64,000 bases of DNA from Circinella minor (lineage: Eukaryota; Mucoromycota; Mucoromycetes; Mucorales; Lichtheimiaceae). Below are positions 21,998 through 35,890 of the stretch, one piece after another; the first letter of the stretch is position 1, and each line of letters starts with the position of its first letter. The notes beneath the pieces are model-generated. The model worked only from the letters and a program-made list of their open reading frames with translations. It was not told the origin of the DNA and did not search any database. The stretch lies in NCBI GenBank assembly GCA_016758965.1, contig JAEPRB010000075.1:99454-163453 (forward strand), given 5' to 3'. Made by a program: the position numbers and the translations under genes.

Positions 21998-24900
21998 TTA
22001 AACCCAGCTTGTCCAACCTTCATACATAGCACAAAGATTATCTACAGAAATAGATTGATCCACAACTTTCGTTACTTGTTCGGATACACTCATTTTATGC
22101 TGTGATCCAAAATCTCTGCCTTCCAATTTAGATCTTATTCTTCTCATAATATTTAATACTTGTGTATCTCGTCTTTGTTGTTGTTGTTGTTGTCCGCCTA
22201 TTTATTTAAAGTTAGCATCTATCCCTTTTCTATAGGTCTTTGTTTTTTTTTTGTCCTTTCATAGAGAAAATAACTAACCATGAACATTCTGTTGATCTTG
22301 AGATGATGACTGGACTACTTGTTTGGTTTGCCCCACAAATTCTTTGGATCTATCATCCAAGACTTGTAAAGGTGAAGACGATTGTTCAGGGAAATTATCT
22401 ACATCGGTTGAAGTATCATGTGTTGTTGTCGTGGTTGTTGTTGTTGTAGATAATGCTGGTTGCTGTTCACGAGGTTCATCTGGACGATCCGCTCCAAATT
22501 CTTCCAGTGTACGAAGCGCTGCAAATAAATCTTGGATTTTAACATTGAACGTTTGAATAGATTCATTCTAAATATCATGTTGTAAGCGATCAAATATATA
22601 CATATTAGCAACCGACATTGACTGAATATTACTACTATCCATATACGTGTGTGCTATATCTAGCTTACCAAATGAGAATAAGTCCAATCTTCTGCTACTG
22701 CGTTCAGCTTTGTAATAATACTATGGATTGAAGAAAGTGAATCCAATACAACCTAATTATTATTAATTTGTTTACAACATTAAAAAGAAAAAAAAAAGTT
22801 AATAAATATTTTCGATTAAACACTATAGAAATAATTAATTCTTACCTTTGCACTATGTTGTGCGGGACTTAAATCATTTTCTATATCCACGTCAATAACT
22901 GCAATAGATTCTAATAATGATACAACACCATCCACGGGAGATCTAATTACACAAATTGTTTTGTAAATATTATGCAATTCCTTTCGGACTTCTCGCAAAA
23001 TATCGGGAGAAACGTACTAAAATAATTGTTTGAAATGAATAAGTTTGAAAGAAAAAAAAAAGTTATTTAATCATAGAGAAAGAGGGGGGAAAAAAGTACT
23101 TACAATTGAATTATCATCGACATTGTTTGTTGGTCCGTCACTATTGTAATAATTTACATTATTAATCTCATGAAATTTATATTTTTTTGTTTCTTATTAT
23201 TCATATCATTAACTAATAATAGTTAATTTATATACCTAATCTCTCCAACCATGAATGGTTCTAAGTTATCACCAATTTCTTTACCAATAATCATAGCTTG
23301 AGTAAAACCTTCACGGCAGCTTTCCATATGATTTATTATCTCATATATATCCATTATTGTGGTACACTATTCCATTTAACTGAATTAGTATCCGCAGATA
23401 TTAACATTAGTAAAAAGAGATATAATATACCTTTTTAAGTTCATTATGATATACTGATTTCCAAACATTTTGAGTACTACTAAGCTGAGGAACATGCTTG
23501 ACTAAGTTTGTATACATCTCATTGAGAACATGTAAAGTATTTCCGATACCATGTAAACGTTCTGGACCATCTGCCATACGTGCAACCAGCTGTTGGTGTT
23601 AAGAGAAACAAAAGATTTAATAAATGATTTTTTTTGTTGAGAATAGAATATTATTAATTAAACAAAGACATGGAAACTTACTGGTTCTGGTAAAAGTGGT
23701 CGTCTAGTTTGAATATATGGTGCATTATACCAATGAAAACGAGTAATATCAGCTTCATATTTCTGTAATCCGGATGCATATTTTGTTATACGTGATTTGA
23801 CCTGTATATTGATATGTGTATATAGAAAATAAGTTATTATTAATTATGATGATCGTTGTTGTATTAAGTATTCAAACAAGAGAAAAAAAATTATTATTAC
23901 TAACCGTTTCCATGATACAGTTTTTTGCAGCAGTGCCACATAATTGGCGAAGCAAACTATCGTGGGATGTTTTGGATTCCGTAATAGTAGATTGAGATTG
24001 ATCCGCTGTATCAGGTAATCTTTGCCTCAATCCTTGAATTAGAGTGGTTACAAAGGGAATGAATATAGAATTAACGTATCCAGTAGTAAAAATTTTTATC
24101 TGTTGTCCGATTACTGTACTGCAAGTGACACCCCAAGTGGAGATGAGTGAAGTCGTCCATCCTTCTTGAGGTACGCTTTCAATATGTTTTAAGCACTCTT
24201 TCATGAGACACATAATAAGCTATAAAAAAACAATACATGGATCAATTGATGAATTCTAATTCTTTCTCTTCAAGTACATTATCCTTACCCGTTTTTTAAG
24301 ACGAGCATAAGTTTCAATAGCAGAGTCCATGCCGGATAATCCCATTTCAGAAACAACGACCTATAATGGAAAAGATATATGTATATATGTATGTCAGTGT
24401 TTTTTATATATCTCAATAGTATTGCTTTCTTATATTCATCCCTTTATAAACATTACCTTAGCTATGTTATAGAATCTATCCAAATTTTCAAATGGCTTTT
24501 GAATAAGTTGGTAAATTGGATTTACAGTAGAATATTGTTTTCCACCACCAATCTTTATAAAAATGAAAATAAAAAGCAATTATTAGCAAGATATCCATGT
24601 TAAAGTACGTGATTAGTAATTATTACCAGAACATCAATAGGTGCAGTATTAAAGAAATTTTGTAATTCGATCATTTGCGACTTTGTTCGTTGACCATCTT
24701 CAATAAGTCCTTCAAATATAGTATTACAGACCGAGAAACAGTCATCTTCTATTAAGTAAAGAGATTTCGCGCATGGCACAAAGCCTTTTAGTGCATTAAG
24801 TTCAGCTGTATCAAATTGTTCACCAAGACCTAAAGACATGAAATATTATATTGTTAATAATTGTTTATATTATTTTTATCAAATAGTATATGCATATACA

Positions 24901-27900
24901 CTGAGTTTTTTTTTTTATCTTACCGCGGAAAGCATCCACGTAACATTGTAAATAGATAGTTAACCCAAGCAGTCCATTGATATATGTAACATGTCCAAAT
25001 GGACCAATATGGCAGTGTTGTTCTAATGTTTGCAAATTTGTAGGTAGTACTGGAATCAAGTCAAGTTGTTGTGATGATTCCATACCAGCTGTTGCTGTAA
25101 CAGCAGCAGCAGAAACAGCAGTAACACCAACAGTAGTTGTAGCATTTGTTGTTGTATATTCTTGATCATCACTTTCAAGTCGTCGAAATGCTGTTTCAAT
25201 AACCATCAATGAATCTACCAATTCATTTGTGATTACTCGTGGATTTTGACGTGTCAAAGTATGCACCTCAGCTTGTAGTTTGGATAAGTCTTGAACAGGA
25301 TAAAGATTAAATTGTCTTGTTGCTTCATCAATCCTTGCAAGTGCTTGAGCAATAATGTTGGCATAGTTGAATGCTGTACTTTCAAGATTCTGCATAAATT
25401 GAGAGAAATGTTCCTGTTGTATTCGTTCCCATACTTCTTCTGCCTTATTTTTAGCAAACGATTGTTCGATCAATTCTTGTAATGCTGGCCATATGGAACA
25501 ACAATCTTGCAATAAAAGTTTTCGAGCAACAGGTTGCATCAAGCTTTTGTAGGTGCGAATTTCCTCAAAACATTGATGATAGACCGCATTCTTTTGAGCG
25601 ATCCATGACAATAATGTTTGCAAGAATTCTTCAAAATCTTCTCCAGCGTTAGAATCAATGCTTTTGAATATCTCGGCTGACAAGTAAGATTCTTTGAGTA
25701 ATGTTTCAACAAATGTATTCTATACATATAATAATTAAGTTAGATAATAGTTATATAATTCCAATAAAAAAAACATTTTCTACCTTTGTTAATGACACCA
25801 AAGTGCTACCATGTTTATATGCCCACTTGGAACATTCTTGAACGAATAAATAAATATTTTTCTTTGCTTGATCAACAAAACTTTCATCTTCTACTTCATC
25901 ATCACTGCCATCATCAATTGCTTGTTGCTGAAGCTCTTGAAGCGATTTTTGTTGAGTATGTCGTAGCTTATCTGTTACAGCCGAAAGAGCCTTTGTGACA
26001 TCATGTTGACGTTTTTCATAATCGTTACGCTTTTCACCTACGATTATCCAATATAAATTTTAGGTTACCAGAAAAAAAAATAACGAAAAGAAAAAAAAAA
26101 CCAGATATATTACCGAGTCGCTTAGCAACCAAACCAAGATTGATCTGCAGCTCCATGACTTGTCGCTCTTCCAGTTCTTCAGCTTCGGTTGCCCAATGTA
26201 CCAATGGATCATATACAAACGCATCTAAAAGTGTCATAAGTACTTCTTTGTGCTTTCGCAACACACGTAACGTCTCTTCGGCAGCAGTACGAAAGACGCC
26301 ATCCGTTCCTGTGACACCAAGTGCATTGAACAAATTTTGTGTCAGACGGAACGGGACTAATTCAGGCACACGCAGCTGTCGACCCTTCTCAAAACAAACA
26401 TTGTAATCAATATGAATTACTTCGCCGGATTGATAATCAATCAAAATATTATCTAAATGTCGATCACCTAAACCAATAATATATCCGATAACAGACATGA
26501 CAGCAAGTGATCGACTCAGCGATGTACTTTTCTGTAACCACCCAGCTGCATCTGAACTTGAACACCAGATTTCTTTTGCTAAAAGATTATTAGGAGTTTC
26601 CTTGACTAATTCCAAAAACACTTTTTTAAGAATACGTTTCGGCCAATTTCGTCGGTTGGTGGTAACACGTAGACCTTCTGCCCTCAAAGCTGCTTCGATC
26701 TTATTCGTGAAAATTTCGGTTGGTCGTTGCAATGGTTGATTGAGATCTTCTGATGTTACTTTGTCACCCGATAAAAGTAGTTTGGCTGTTTGTTCGCGTC
26801 TCTGCCATCTTTTATATAATGCAAAGAGTGGTGTAGCGTCGTTTACCCACTGAATCATACCGGAATGATCACTTACAGGAATAACAGCATATGTTCTTGT
26901 CTTAAGGTCTCGAGCAACAGCTGTCTTATCCTCTTTAAGTAATCCATTGACTGTATTCAAAAGTTGCATGATGCGTTCATCCAAATGTAAATCTTCTAAA
27001 CCTTTGAAAAGATATGAATACTTTTTACCATCGGATCCTCGCATATCCAGTTTCTTTGGCTTAGTTTTTGTTGGTAAAATGACGACGTTGGAACCAAATG
27101 AGTCAATATATACAGGACTATTATCGTTGTTGGACATGCCTGGAATACCGATAGTGGAATTATGTAAGGAAGCTAGATACGGAGAAACATGCTCAAGTTC
27201 TAAAACACGCATCTTGTGGGTTTCAAATACCAAATTGCGATTGACCTATTGACAAATAGAAAACGAAACGATAATTATTAGCAACCCCATATGATTTTAT
27301 ATAGAAAACTGAGATAAATGTTCCACATTATCATCTTACTTGAATAAACATGTCCCAGCCATTTCGAAAAGTAGCTATACTTTTAGGCTTTTGTAAAACC
27401 TCAAATGCTTGAATAATCCGTTTTCCGAATGTATCAACAAACCATTGTTCATGTGGTGTTTTGGATTCTGTGGTAAGAATGGTCACTTGTAATAACTTGT
27501 CAACTGACGAAATGATAAACTTCATAACATTATCGTAACTTTCAAAGAAAGCCTTTTCAATCTGTTCTTGCGTCATGGTCTCCTTATGATGATTGCTCTC
27601 CAATCTGACAACTTCTTGATCGAGTTTTGTGAACAATTCAATAGCATTGAGTGCTAACGAGGATATTTTATACGACCATTTCTCTTCCCACAAAACAGTG
27701 ATTTTCTCAAGCTCTTCAGCCATACGTTGAGTTGATAACCAAAGTGTTTCATTACGTTCCATCATCCGGTTAGCAATTGTATTGAGTAAAGTCTTAGATT
27801 CATGGTTCGTTTTCGATGAGGACGAACTCACAATAATATCATAGATAATTTCACGAGGATATTCGTCGCAAATTCTTCTGAGTAATTGACTAATGACCGT

Positions 27901-30850
27901 TTGCACAACATTTGAGGGATGATTGAGTCGTGCGAATAGCTGAGGAATAATTCTTTTCCATGGTTCGATGGATACATGCTCAATTTTTTCGCAGAAAATA
28001 GACTGTAATGCATCACTATATTTGACAAGCATACGTAGCAATCGAAGTGTTGCTGTCATGACCATGGACGTTGATCGTTTTTCATTTACACTAACCTAGA
28101 AAAAAAATACATATACAATACAGTAATTTTATAAGTCCAAAACCATTCAATATCTTTCTATTTGCCATTAATCAATTATTACCTCTGAGCTATTAGTTTC
28201 CCCTAATGACAAATACTGAAAGTAGGCTGATGATGATATTTGGAATGTTTCTATAATGTTGTTATATACAGTTTCCATGATTTTGAGAATTTGATATATT
28301 TGGTCATCGTTTGACGAGGGTAGTGCCCTCTGTACTGCATTCTTCAGAATAGTATGATCGACAAGTGATTTTACACCAACAGATCCCGAATGCTTTTGCA
28401 AAAGACCACAAAGATTCTGATAATAGAGAAAGATTATTAATAAAACGAAAATATAAACAACTTTTTTTAAGTATACGCACCACTTCAATAGTAATGGGCT
28501 CTTCTGAGTGTTGACCCATTCCCAAAATATCTCGAAGTTGTTGTCTAGCCCATAATACAATTGGAATACTAGGTTCATTGCGGGTAAGCTCATCCAAAAT
28601 TCTCCATCCTTGTTTATAGTGATAAGTTGCATATTCAAACCAGGGTTTTCGAATCAATTTCGAAACTTTTACCGATTTCTTAAGTAACGTATCAATAGCA
28701 ATTTCGACAGGTGATTGCAACTTGTACATACTGTCCATACCTTCCGCATTGACTAGTGTTGGATCCAACTTGTCAAGCAATAAAGTCTCAGTATCACCAT
28801 TATCATTATAGCTGTTCTTCAATAATCGTGCAGCTTCCAAACATGCCTTGCTATGCAATTTCTTTGTGAATGCGTCACCAACTCCTTCTTCCATACCAAC
28901 AATAATCTCGTTCAATGTTTCCATAGCAGTTAGTTGAGACATACTATCTGGTTGCAATAGTAATACCTTTGCTTTTTCATAAAGAACAGGGAATTGTTGA
29001 TATGATACTGTTGAAGAAATAGATTCTAGCCAGCTATTAGCAATCTTGAGATTTCCTTGTCTGCGTGCCACTCTAGCTGCACGAAGTCGTATAAATGCCA
29101 GATCATTGTTTCTTGTCGAATAATCGGCATCATCTTTGCCCAAAAATGTGTCACAAGTGTACTCAATATAATTACATAGTCGACCCCAGTGAACAGTTTC
29201 GAGAATATTTTTTGTACCAGTCGATGATGATTTTTCAACTAGGACAGCATAGTCATTGATACTGTTAGAGATTTTTCGAGGTGATGATTGTAAAAGTTGC
29301 ATTTCTATCATACTGCTTCGTTGCGATAATACATTTTCTTCCAAAGAAAGCCGTACTCGATCAGATAATGTATGATCAATTTCGGCTTGAATGTGATCCA
29401 TGGGTTTACCTTGACCTAGCCAGTCCCGGAATCGTAATAATCTACCGAGTTGAATGCTTTCAGTTATATTAAGATCGCAAAGCGATGAATAAAAATCGTT
29501 CAAGTCGCAGGTAGGTTGTATTTCTTCTGAATTATCATTATCTGCAAACATCATCAACTCTCGTGTAAAAATATTGGTAAACAGAGAGCCGTTTGCATCA
29601 TACAATTGCTTCAATGAAGTGTAATCTTCAATACATGTGTAAAGATCAAGTGCCTACATGGAATAAGTATTGTTATTGTTATTTTAAAAAAAATAGTAAG
29701 TTACTTTATAATTCAACCCTAACCAACAGTTTCCTTCTCTATAGCAGTAATATCAATAGTAATAACAGTACCTCGTTGTCCAACATATCCATAATACCGT
29801 ACTCATCACGACCAATATGAATATGTAAGGTATCTAAAAGTTGAATTGCATTTTCATGATGTCCCTAGTAATATTGATAAAAAAAACCCAGTTAATGAAT
29901 TATTCCAAGAAAATTTGGTATAACGAATTTAGGGTAGTTGTACATACAAGAGCAAACTGGGCAGCAACTTGGAACCATGTGGCAGAACAAAGAGGCTCAG
30001 TACACGCTTCTAATAATCGATAAGTATTTAGAAGGCTATGTATTGCTATTACAATATTTGATTATACACGTATTTACCTTGTGCACTAATTGGTCCAATC
30101 AGGCCATTAAAGAACCATTCTTGTTGAAATGATGGTTGGATCATCATGACTCTGCGAATAATTCGTCTGTACCATGCTTGAATACCATGAATAAGATCAC
30201 TTGCAGTCATCTTAATACATGCTTGAACTAACAGATATTCAACATTAATTTTCATATTGAATCAGCCACATTTTAACCATGTGTTAAATAGTAAAAGGAA
30301 GAAGAAATACCTAAATCGCGCAGTAACCCATTAATTTCGTTGAACCAGGCAAGAGGATCAATAGAGTCTCCATCATGAAGAACCATCTCACGTTCATGCA
30401 ATAACTGTATAATCACCACCACGTGTCAGTATAAAAAGAAAAAAAATCAAAACAGAAAATACAATATATCTTTTTTTTTTACCTCAAGAGTGTTACGAAT
30501 TAACAAACTATCGTTGTGTAACATTTTGGCACCTTGGATTATTGCTGGTCTTATTCGAGCAAAATATTCCTTACATGTCTTTTTGTTCGTTCTAAAAAAC
30601 ACCAAACTAGAACGAGGTACGGACGGTAAAGCGTTTGTAGTACAACCATTGGATGCATTATATATTTGAATTTCTAATCGATCCAATAGTAAAAGTAGAC
30701 TGGAGAGATTGTCTCGGATCATTGAGTCATCCCTAATAAATAATATATGCATTAGAATATATCTAGCTTTATCTTCCCTCTTTTTAAATACACATGTCGA
30801 GTACAAAACACGGAAATGTGTAAAGGGAAAAAAAGAAAATATAATGGTAA

Positions 30851-30892
<42 letters not shown>

Positions 30893-33800
30893 GTATATAA
30901 GATATATACCTCAATTGATCAGCACTAACTGCAAGTAGTGATGCAAGCATACGTTCAAATGCTGCTAAAGTCTATATTTTAAATCATTATTCTATGTTCC
31001 AACAACGACAATAGTAAAAATAAAGTTTACCTGCTGAGGCCCACCAAGAGGTGTTCGTAATCGAGACAGCATACAATACCGAGAAGCTTCCCATATCACC
31101 CAATATTTCAAAAATTCTCGAGAGTTGTTAACGTAGCGTGCAATTCGAGCATCATCTATATCATTATTACACATAAAACGTTTTGAATGAGTATATCAAT
31201 ATCCGCATATCACACAATAGAATACATATGGGTGTACCTTGCTTGGATTCCTTGAATATGTTGACATTTTTCATGCTTGCAAGTGATCCACAATGATGAA
31301 ATAAACGTCTTGCCCACGCCAATTGATCACCATCAATATGATTTTGTAGTGCCTTGGCTGCATTTTCAGCATGGGATCCAACCAAATGTTCAGACATTCC
31401 CAAACTAGCCATAGTAATCTCATAATGTGTTGGACGAAAAGCACCTGTGTGAGGAGTTGCCATTACAATGGTCTATGTAATGATTATTAATATACTTCGG
31501 CTTTCTTATTGTTCCCTTTCACTCTTTTTTTTCGAATCAAGTTGTACATTTACCTCAAGAAATTTGATCGCTGAACCATTCTCAATATCAATATCCGCTG
31601 TCAAAAATGGATTAAGAACACTTAGTAGTTCACTACTAGCAGTACGAATACTAGAATGCGGATCATCTAGTCTAAAGAAAGAAAAAACAAATATAAAACA
31701 AATACATGAGTAAAATAAAGAAAGAAAAAGTAGTGGCTGAATATTTAAATATACCCGTTTTGTATACAAGCAAGTGCGCTCTTTGTTAATTCTGTAGAGT
31801 TGTAATGTTGACAAAAATAAGTTCCAACTTTCAACATATCTTCTTTAACTAAATTATTTCGTTCATATTCTATATACAGAAAAAAAAAAGAGTGAAACAA
31901 TATTCAGATCATATTAGACCTTTTTGTTCATTATCGCTATCTTTTTTTAAATTTCATCTTACTAATCGCTTCTAATAAAGTTTTCACGACGCCAGGCAAT
32001 ATATCAGAAATCTTATCAGATTTAGTATATGAAGATGTTATAGTGTACAGTACATCTTTAATATATTTGCATATAATTTGTCGGCTACTTAAATTGAGCA
32101 CACTCCAGTTATCACAAAGGTCTTGAAACAAATTGCTCAACAAATGAAAATTAGCAACATCATCAAGCAGATATAGACAGCTATAATATTTATATTTAAT
32201 TTGGTTTTAGTCAGACTTCCATTAAACTAATAGCTCAGACAAGGAAACATGTTCATATAATTAAAAAAAAAAATACACTAACCTTGAGCAAAATTCTGTA
32301 AGCACTTGAATGCAAGCATCGAAAACATCACTACATTTGCAACGCCATGCTGTGTGTAACGTATCAAGAACAAGAAGAAGATTATGTGTTTTATAATTTG
32401 GCCAAACAGTTCCCGCATCCAATAAAAGATAGCTAATAAACAGAGCATCTACAACAGCGTCAGTCACTTGTGACCATGATGACTCCTTCTCTATGAATGA
32501 TGTGGCAGGAGAAGCATATTTGGATAAAAGTTCAGGGTTTTTGTGAATTTCCTGCTCCGTTCTTCTCAATATACATCCTTTTTCAACAACTGCAATACTG
32601 TATACATCAGTGATTACTGTTAGTTTTTCTGTAAGATGTTTTGCAAATGCGTCGCTGGTGTTTTGTTGTACGTGATGCATGGTAAAGGATAGTCGGATCA
32701 AATAACGCAACATGACTAGAATACCAGAGTTGAGTTGCTTATCGCCTCGATTCAATCCACGCAGATGGAATAAAGGAGAATAATTGATGTCCAATAAACA
32801 TTGAACAATACTTTCGTCGATATCGGAACCCCATGCATCGATTAGCTGATACATGTATAGTGAGAAAAAAAATTATAAATTTGATATTATTCACACCCCA
32901 TCTTGAACTATACACTTTTCAATCTGTACCTTCATTAATGTTTTCAAGTACGTATGCGAATTAATTCCAGATGATTTTCCCTTCATTTGTGAAGCAAAGT
33001 AATCATATACTTGTCTTTGATACAATCGTACCCCTTGAGGATTCATGGAAAAAAGAAGAAACAAAACCTGATTCGCTTTGTTTTTTATATCAGAAAAATG
33101 ATAATAGAAAAAGTTAGCATATATCTGTTTAAAACCAATTTGATAGCCGAATATCAATTTACACATACATTTTTCCATCCAAGCGACACTTGGTGATAAC
33201 TCTTTGACATGACAAAGGAAACTCAACACATTTGGTCTCAATAAGTCAAAAATTGGGCCAATAATATGAGTATCTTTTCGAACTTCAGATGTCACCAGTA
33301 AAGGTACAATTGCTTGGATCATTGCATGAAAACAACTGATTGTTTTTGTTAATATGTTTATTTCATTGGATTTTTTTATCTCATAACCTCCTTTCTCCTT
33401 CCCATCCTCTTACTCTGCTCACTAACCTGAACAAACTTTCACAAGTTTCCCATTTGGATTTCCAAATCTCTGTATCTCTTTCTGTTGTCATAATACTTGA
33501 TATAATCCCTTGCATGTCATTTAAAAAGTGTTGCAATAATTCAAATGCAAATGATAATCGTGTTTGCCAGAAAGGTCGGAAATTCTTATACGTTTCTATT
33601 TTTTTAACATTCCATCCATTCTTTAGTTCCCGGTGTCTATCGTTACTTTTTTTTACCGTACTAAGATCACTCAATACATGTTAACTCACCACAAATAAGA
33701 GATCGCCGGTACTCTGATACATTCGTATCAATATGCCACCCAACTAATAAATCAATTATATCCTAAACAGCCACGACTCTTATTTAATAACCATAATACA

Positions 33801-34697
33801 TCTACATACAAGTAATGCGTTGCTATGGAAATATATCATATAATTACGCAACCTACTTGAAACTTTTCAGAAAATGTTGTTGGACAACTGACAGCTAATA
33901 TGTCAAGCACATGCAAGACTTCGGGTAAATAATCAGGGGAATCCATTGCGTCCAGGAACATGATAATACTGTTCATAATATTGGATGATATATCGTACAA
34001 CTGACATTTGATGTAAGGATCAGATGAAGCATCAGCAATAGCCTAATAATAATAATAATTGGAAAATGCGAATGTGCATGATTATTAGCAATTTAGAATT
34101 CATTTTGTCGGTCTCCGTCTTTCTTTTTTTAATTCGTTATAAACGGAATAGATCGAACTCAATACCTGTCGAAGTAAACGAAGAAGCCATAATTTAAATT
34201 CCTTAATTCTGTTTGCTTCTCCTACGGAAATATCAGTTGCTGATGGCCACCTTTGCAAGTGCTCAAAGATCCAAAGAAGTACAATATCCAATCTACCGCA
34301 GTAACAACCGAGTATGGATAAAAGTTTCATGGTTGAGTTTTTAAGCGTGTTACTATGAGGTCGCATATTTTCAAAGATCGATCGTACATTTTGTTGTTGT
34401 TTAAACAAGCAAGCATCGAGGAGTTGTAAACACTCATTTTGTGTTTGTGCTGGATCGCCTTTTTGTCGTACTTCCTCAATGGATTTGATTAATTGTACTG
34501 CGCCAGCATTACGTCTTGCTAATTCGTCTTCTTCATTTAAAATACGTCGTAATTGATGTAAATTTCGTGATTCATCTGAAACATCCTGTTGTTGTTGTTG
34601 TTGATTGTTTTGATGGTGATAATGATTGTGTGAATGCTTTCCTCGATTACTGTTATAATTGTTTCTGGTAGAACGTGATTGAGACGAAGTAGATGGT

Positions 34698-34732
<35 letters not shown>

Positions 34733-34858
34733 GGAGGACGAATTCCATGACCGCCCTTCTCCTCGACTATTATTGGTATTATTACTGTCACGTAAACCAC
34801 CGCGTTGGAAATGACGTCCTGATTGTTGTTGACCAGTACTCCCTCTTCTCGAGCTCAT
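21998..34858 (-). CDS. SMG1: SMG1, PI3K-related kinase of nonsense-mediated mRNA decay, 3272 aa, 35 exons
   Basis: SMG1 phosphorylates UPF1 on ribosomes stalled at premature stops. Exons (minus): 34858-34166, 34042-33853, 33743-33690, 33595-33427, 33335-32930, 32845-32283, 32180-31963, 31869-31755, 31671-31554, 31472-31238, 31155-31031, 30971-30910, 30732-30483, 30404-30311, 30227-30078, 30009-29948, 29864-29772, 29653-28481, 28416-28183, 28095-27340, 27245-26114, 26037-25784, 25719-24924, 24829-24627, 24552-24457, 24360-24289, 24219-23905, 23801-23682, 23589-23431, 23366-23236, 23140-23104, 23016-22846, 22752-22669, 22567-22279, 22197-21998; sum 9819 nt. SMG1-specific motifs are G-W-H-I-D, L-S-R-L-R-T-P-L-G, W-R/K-R-I-I-P-Q-L-F, P-V-Y-I-D-S-F-G-S-N-V-V-I-L-P and G-L-E-D-L-H-L-D-E-R-I-M-Q. 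The kinase loop is G-D-R-H-L-D-N (~2190), with I-D-Y-N after it. The long insertion between kinase and FATC is present, and the protein ends Y-E-G-W-T-S-W-V, like other SMG1 FATC tails. The N terminus is Gln/Arg-Gly rich. The 33335-32930 exon might hide one further intron. Confidence 0.93.
30852..30891. repeat. (AT)n microsatellite in an SMG1 intron
   Basis: A perfect AT dinucleotide tract of about 40 bp lies inside the intron between SMG1 exons 30971-30910 and 30732-30483. It is non-coding and probably length-variable. Confidence 0.85.
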
Positions 34859-34937
34859 TGGAGTTGGTTCTTACACGAGTATTTTGATATTGTTTTTGAC
34901 AAGGACACTAAAACAATCTTAGTGGTAAAACAGTAGA

Positions 34938-35415
34938 TGCGATTTTGGGAATTGCTACGGACACCCCAAAAACATACTATATTAGGTAATTCCGACTCTT
35001 ACGGACACCCCACTTTGATAATTTTTCAAAGGTATACGACAATTTTATATGATTACATCGTATCCGCCCACTTAGACATCACTATCTATACAGTTATTAT
35101 CGTTATAAAACTTGAAAATGTTTATGGGACTTATATTAGCAGCTCAACTTTCTATGATAACAGTCAATATTTCTTATGCTTTCTTACTACTATATCCATT
35201 ATGTACTCAAGTGGAAGTTATAGCCCTTATGAAGACAAAACAAACAAGACATATGATTCTTTTAATGTTAGATATGAGCGGTTAAACAAGCGCTATTGGT
35301 GCTGATAACGGTGTTACTATAATTTATATGGTCTAAAAACTTGGTTGATAACTGTTTATTTGTGGGGTGTCCGTAAGCAAAATATGGGGTGTCCGTAGCA
35401 ATTCCCTGCGATTTT
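34938..35415. mobile_element. Non-autonomous Mutator-like (MULE) MITE, 460 bp, with 9-bp target duplication
   Basis: The element is 34947-35406. Its ends are a perfect 22-bp inverted repeat (34947-34968 versus 35385-35406, beginning GGGAATTGC and ending GACACCCCA). A 14-bp piece of the same sequence (TTACGGACACCCCA) is repeated just inside at 34999-35012 and, inverted, at 35363-35376. It is flanked by an exact 9-bp direct repeat TGCGATTTT at 34938-34946 and 35407-35415. A 9-bp duplication is typical of the Mutator superfamily; family membership is inferred from that alone. The interior holds no transposase and the open frame across it is not conserved-looking. The element sits 88 bp upstream of the SMG1 start codon, i.e. 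in its promoter or 5' UTR. Confidence 0.8.
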
Positions 35416-35890
35416 TTGTATGCTGATTAAAAAAATGGTATTCCGCTCTTCCGATAAGCTGGCATCATGTTGTGGATAGATCATGTAATCCATTTGTACA
35501 AACATGTAAGTAATAAAATAAGGTGCCAAGCTAATCGGTTGTAGTACTAATATAAGTTGATTATTGAAAATACATATATTAATAAATATATAAACAAACC
35601 TCAAGAAAATGTTGATAGCTACATTGTTGTCGCGACAACAAAAGTATTTAAAGAATTATATATATAATATGTGGGTGGGTCATAATATCTGATGAGGAGT
35701 TTTAAGCTACATGGAGCACATCTCTATTCAACCACTTCAGCTTAGTTATATTGATCAGCGGTCCAGACAGGAAAAAGTGAATAAATAATACTTTTTGGGA
35801 ATATTTTACGATACTCAATAACTCTTCAATGACAGGCTATTATGATTTTGTATTGGTGCTATTTTATCGTCATTAAGACCTAATTATTTA
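35416..35890. other. Intergenic between two transposons
   Basis: This is 475 bp of unique A/T-rich sequence between the MITE target duplication and the TA of the pogo-like element. No gene is seen; the short minus-strand frame at 35356-35604 overlaps the MITE end and is judged spurious. Confidence 0.4.

Noticed and set aside
34937..35305. 122-aa open frame inside the MITE
   Set aside because: It starts in the target duplication and runs through TIR sequence; no transposase motif and composition typical of non-coding A/T-rich DNA.
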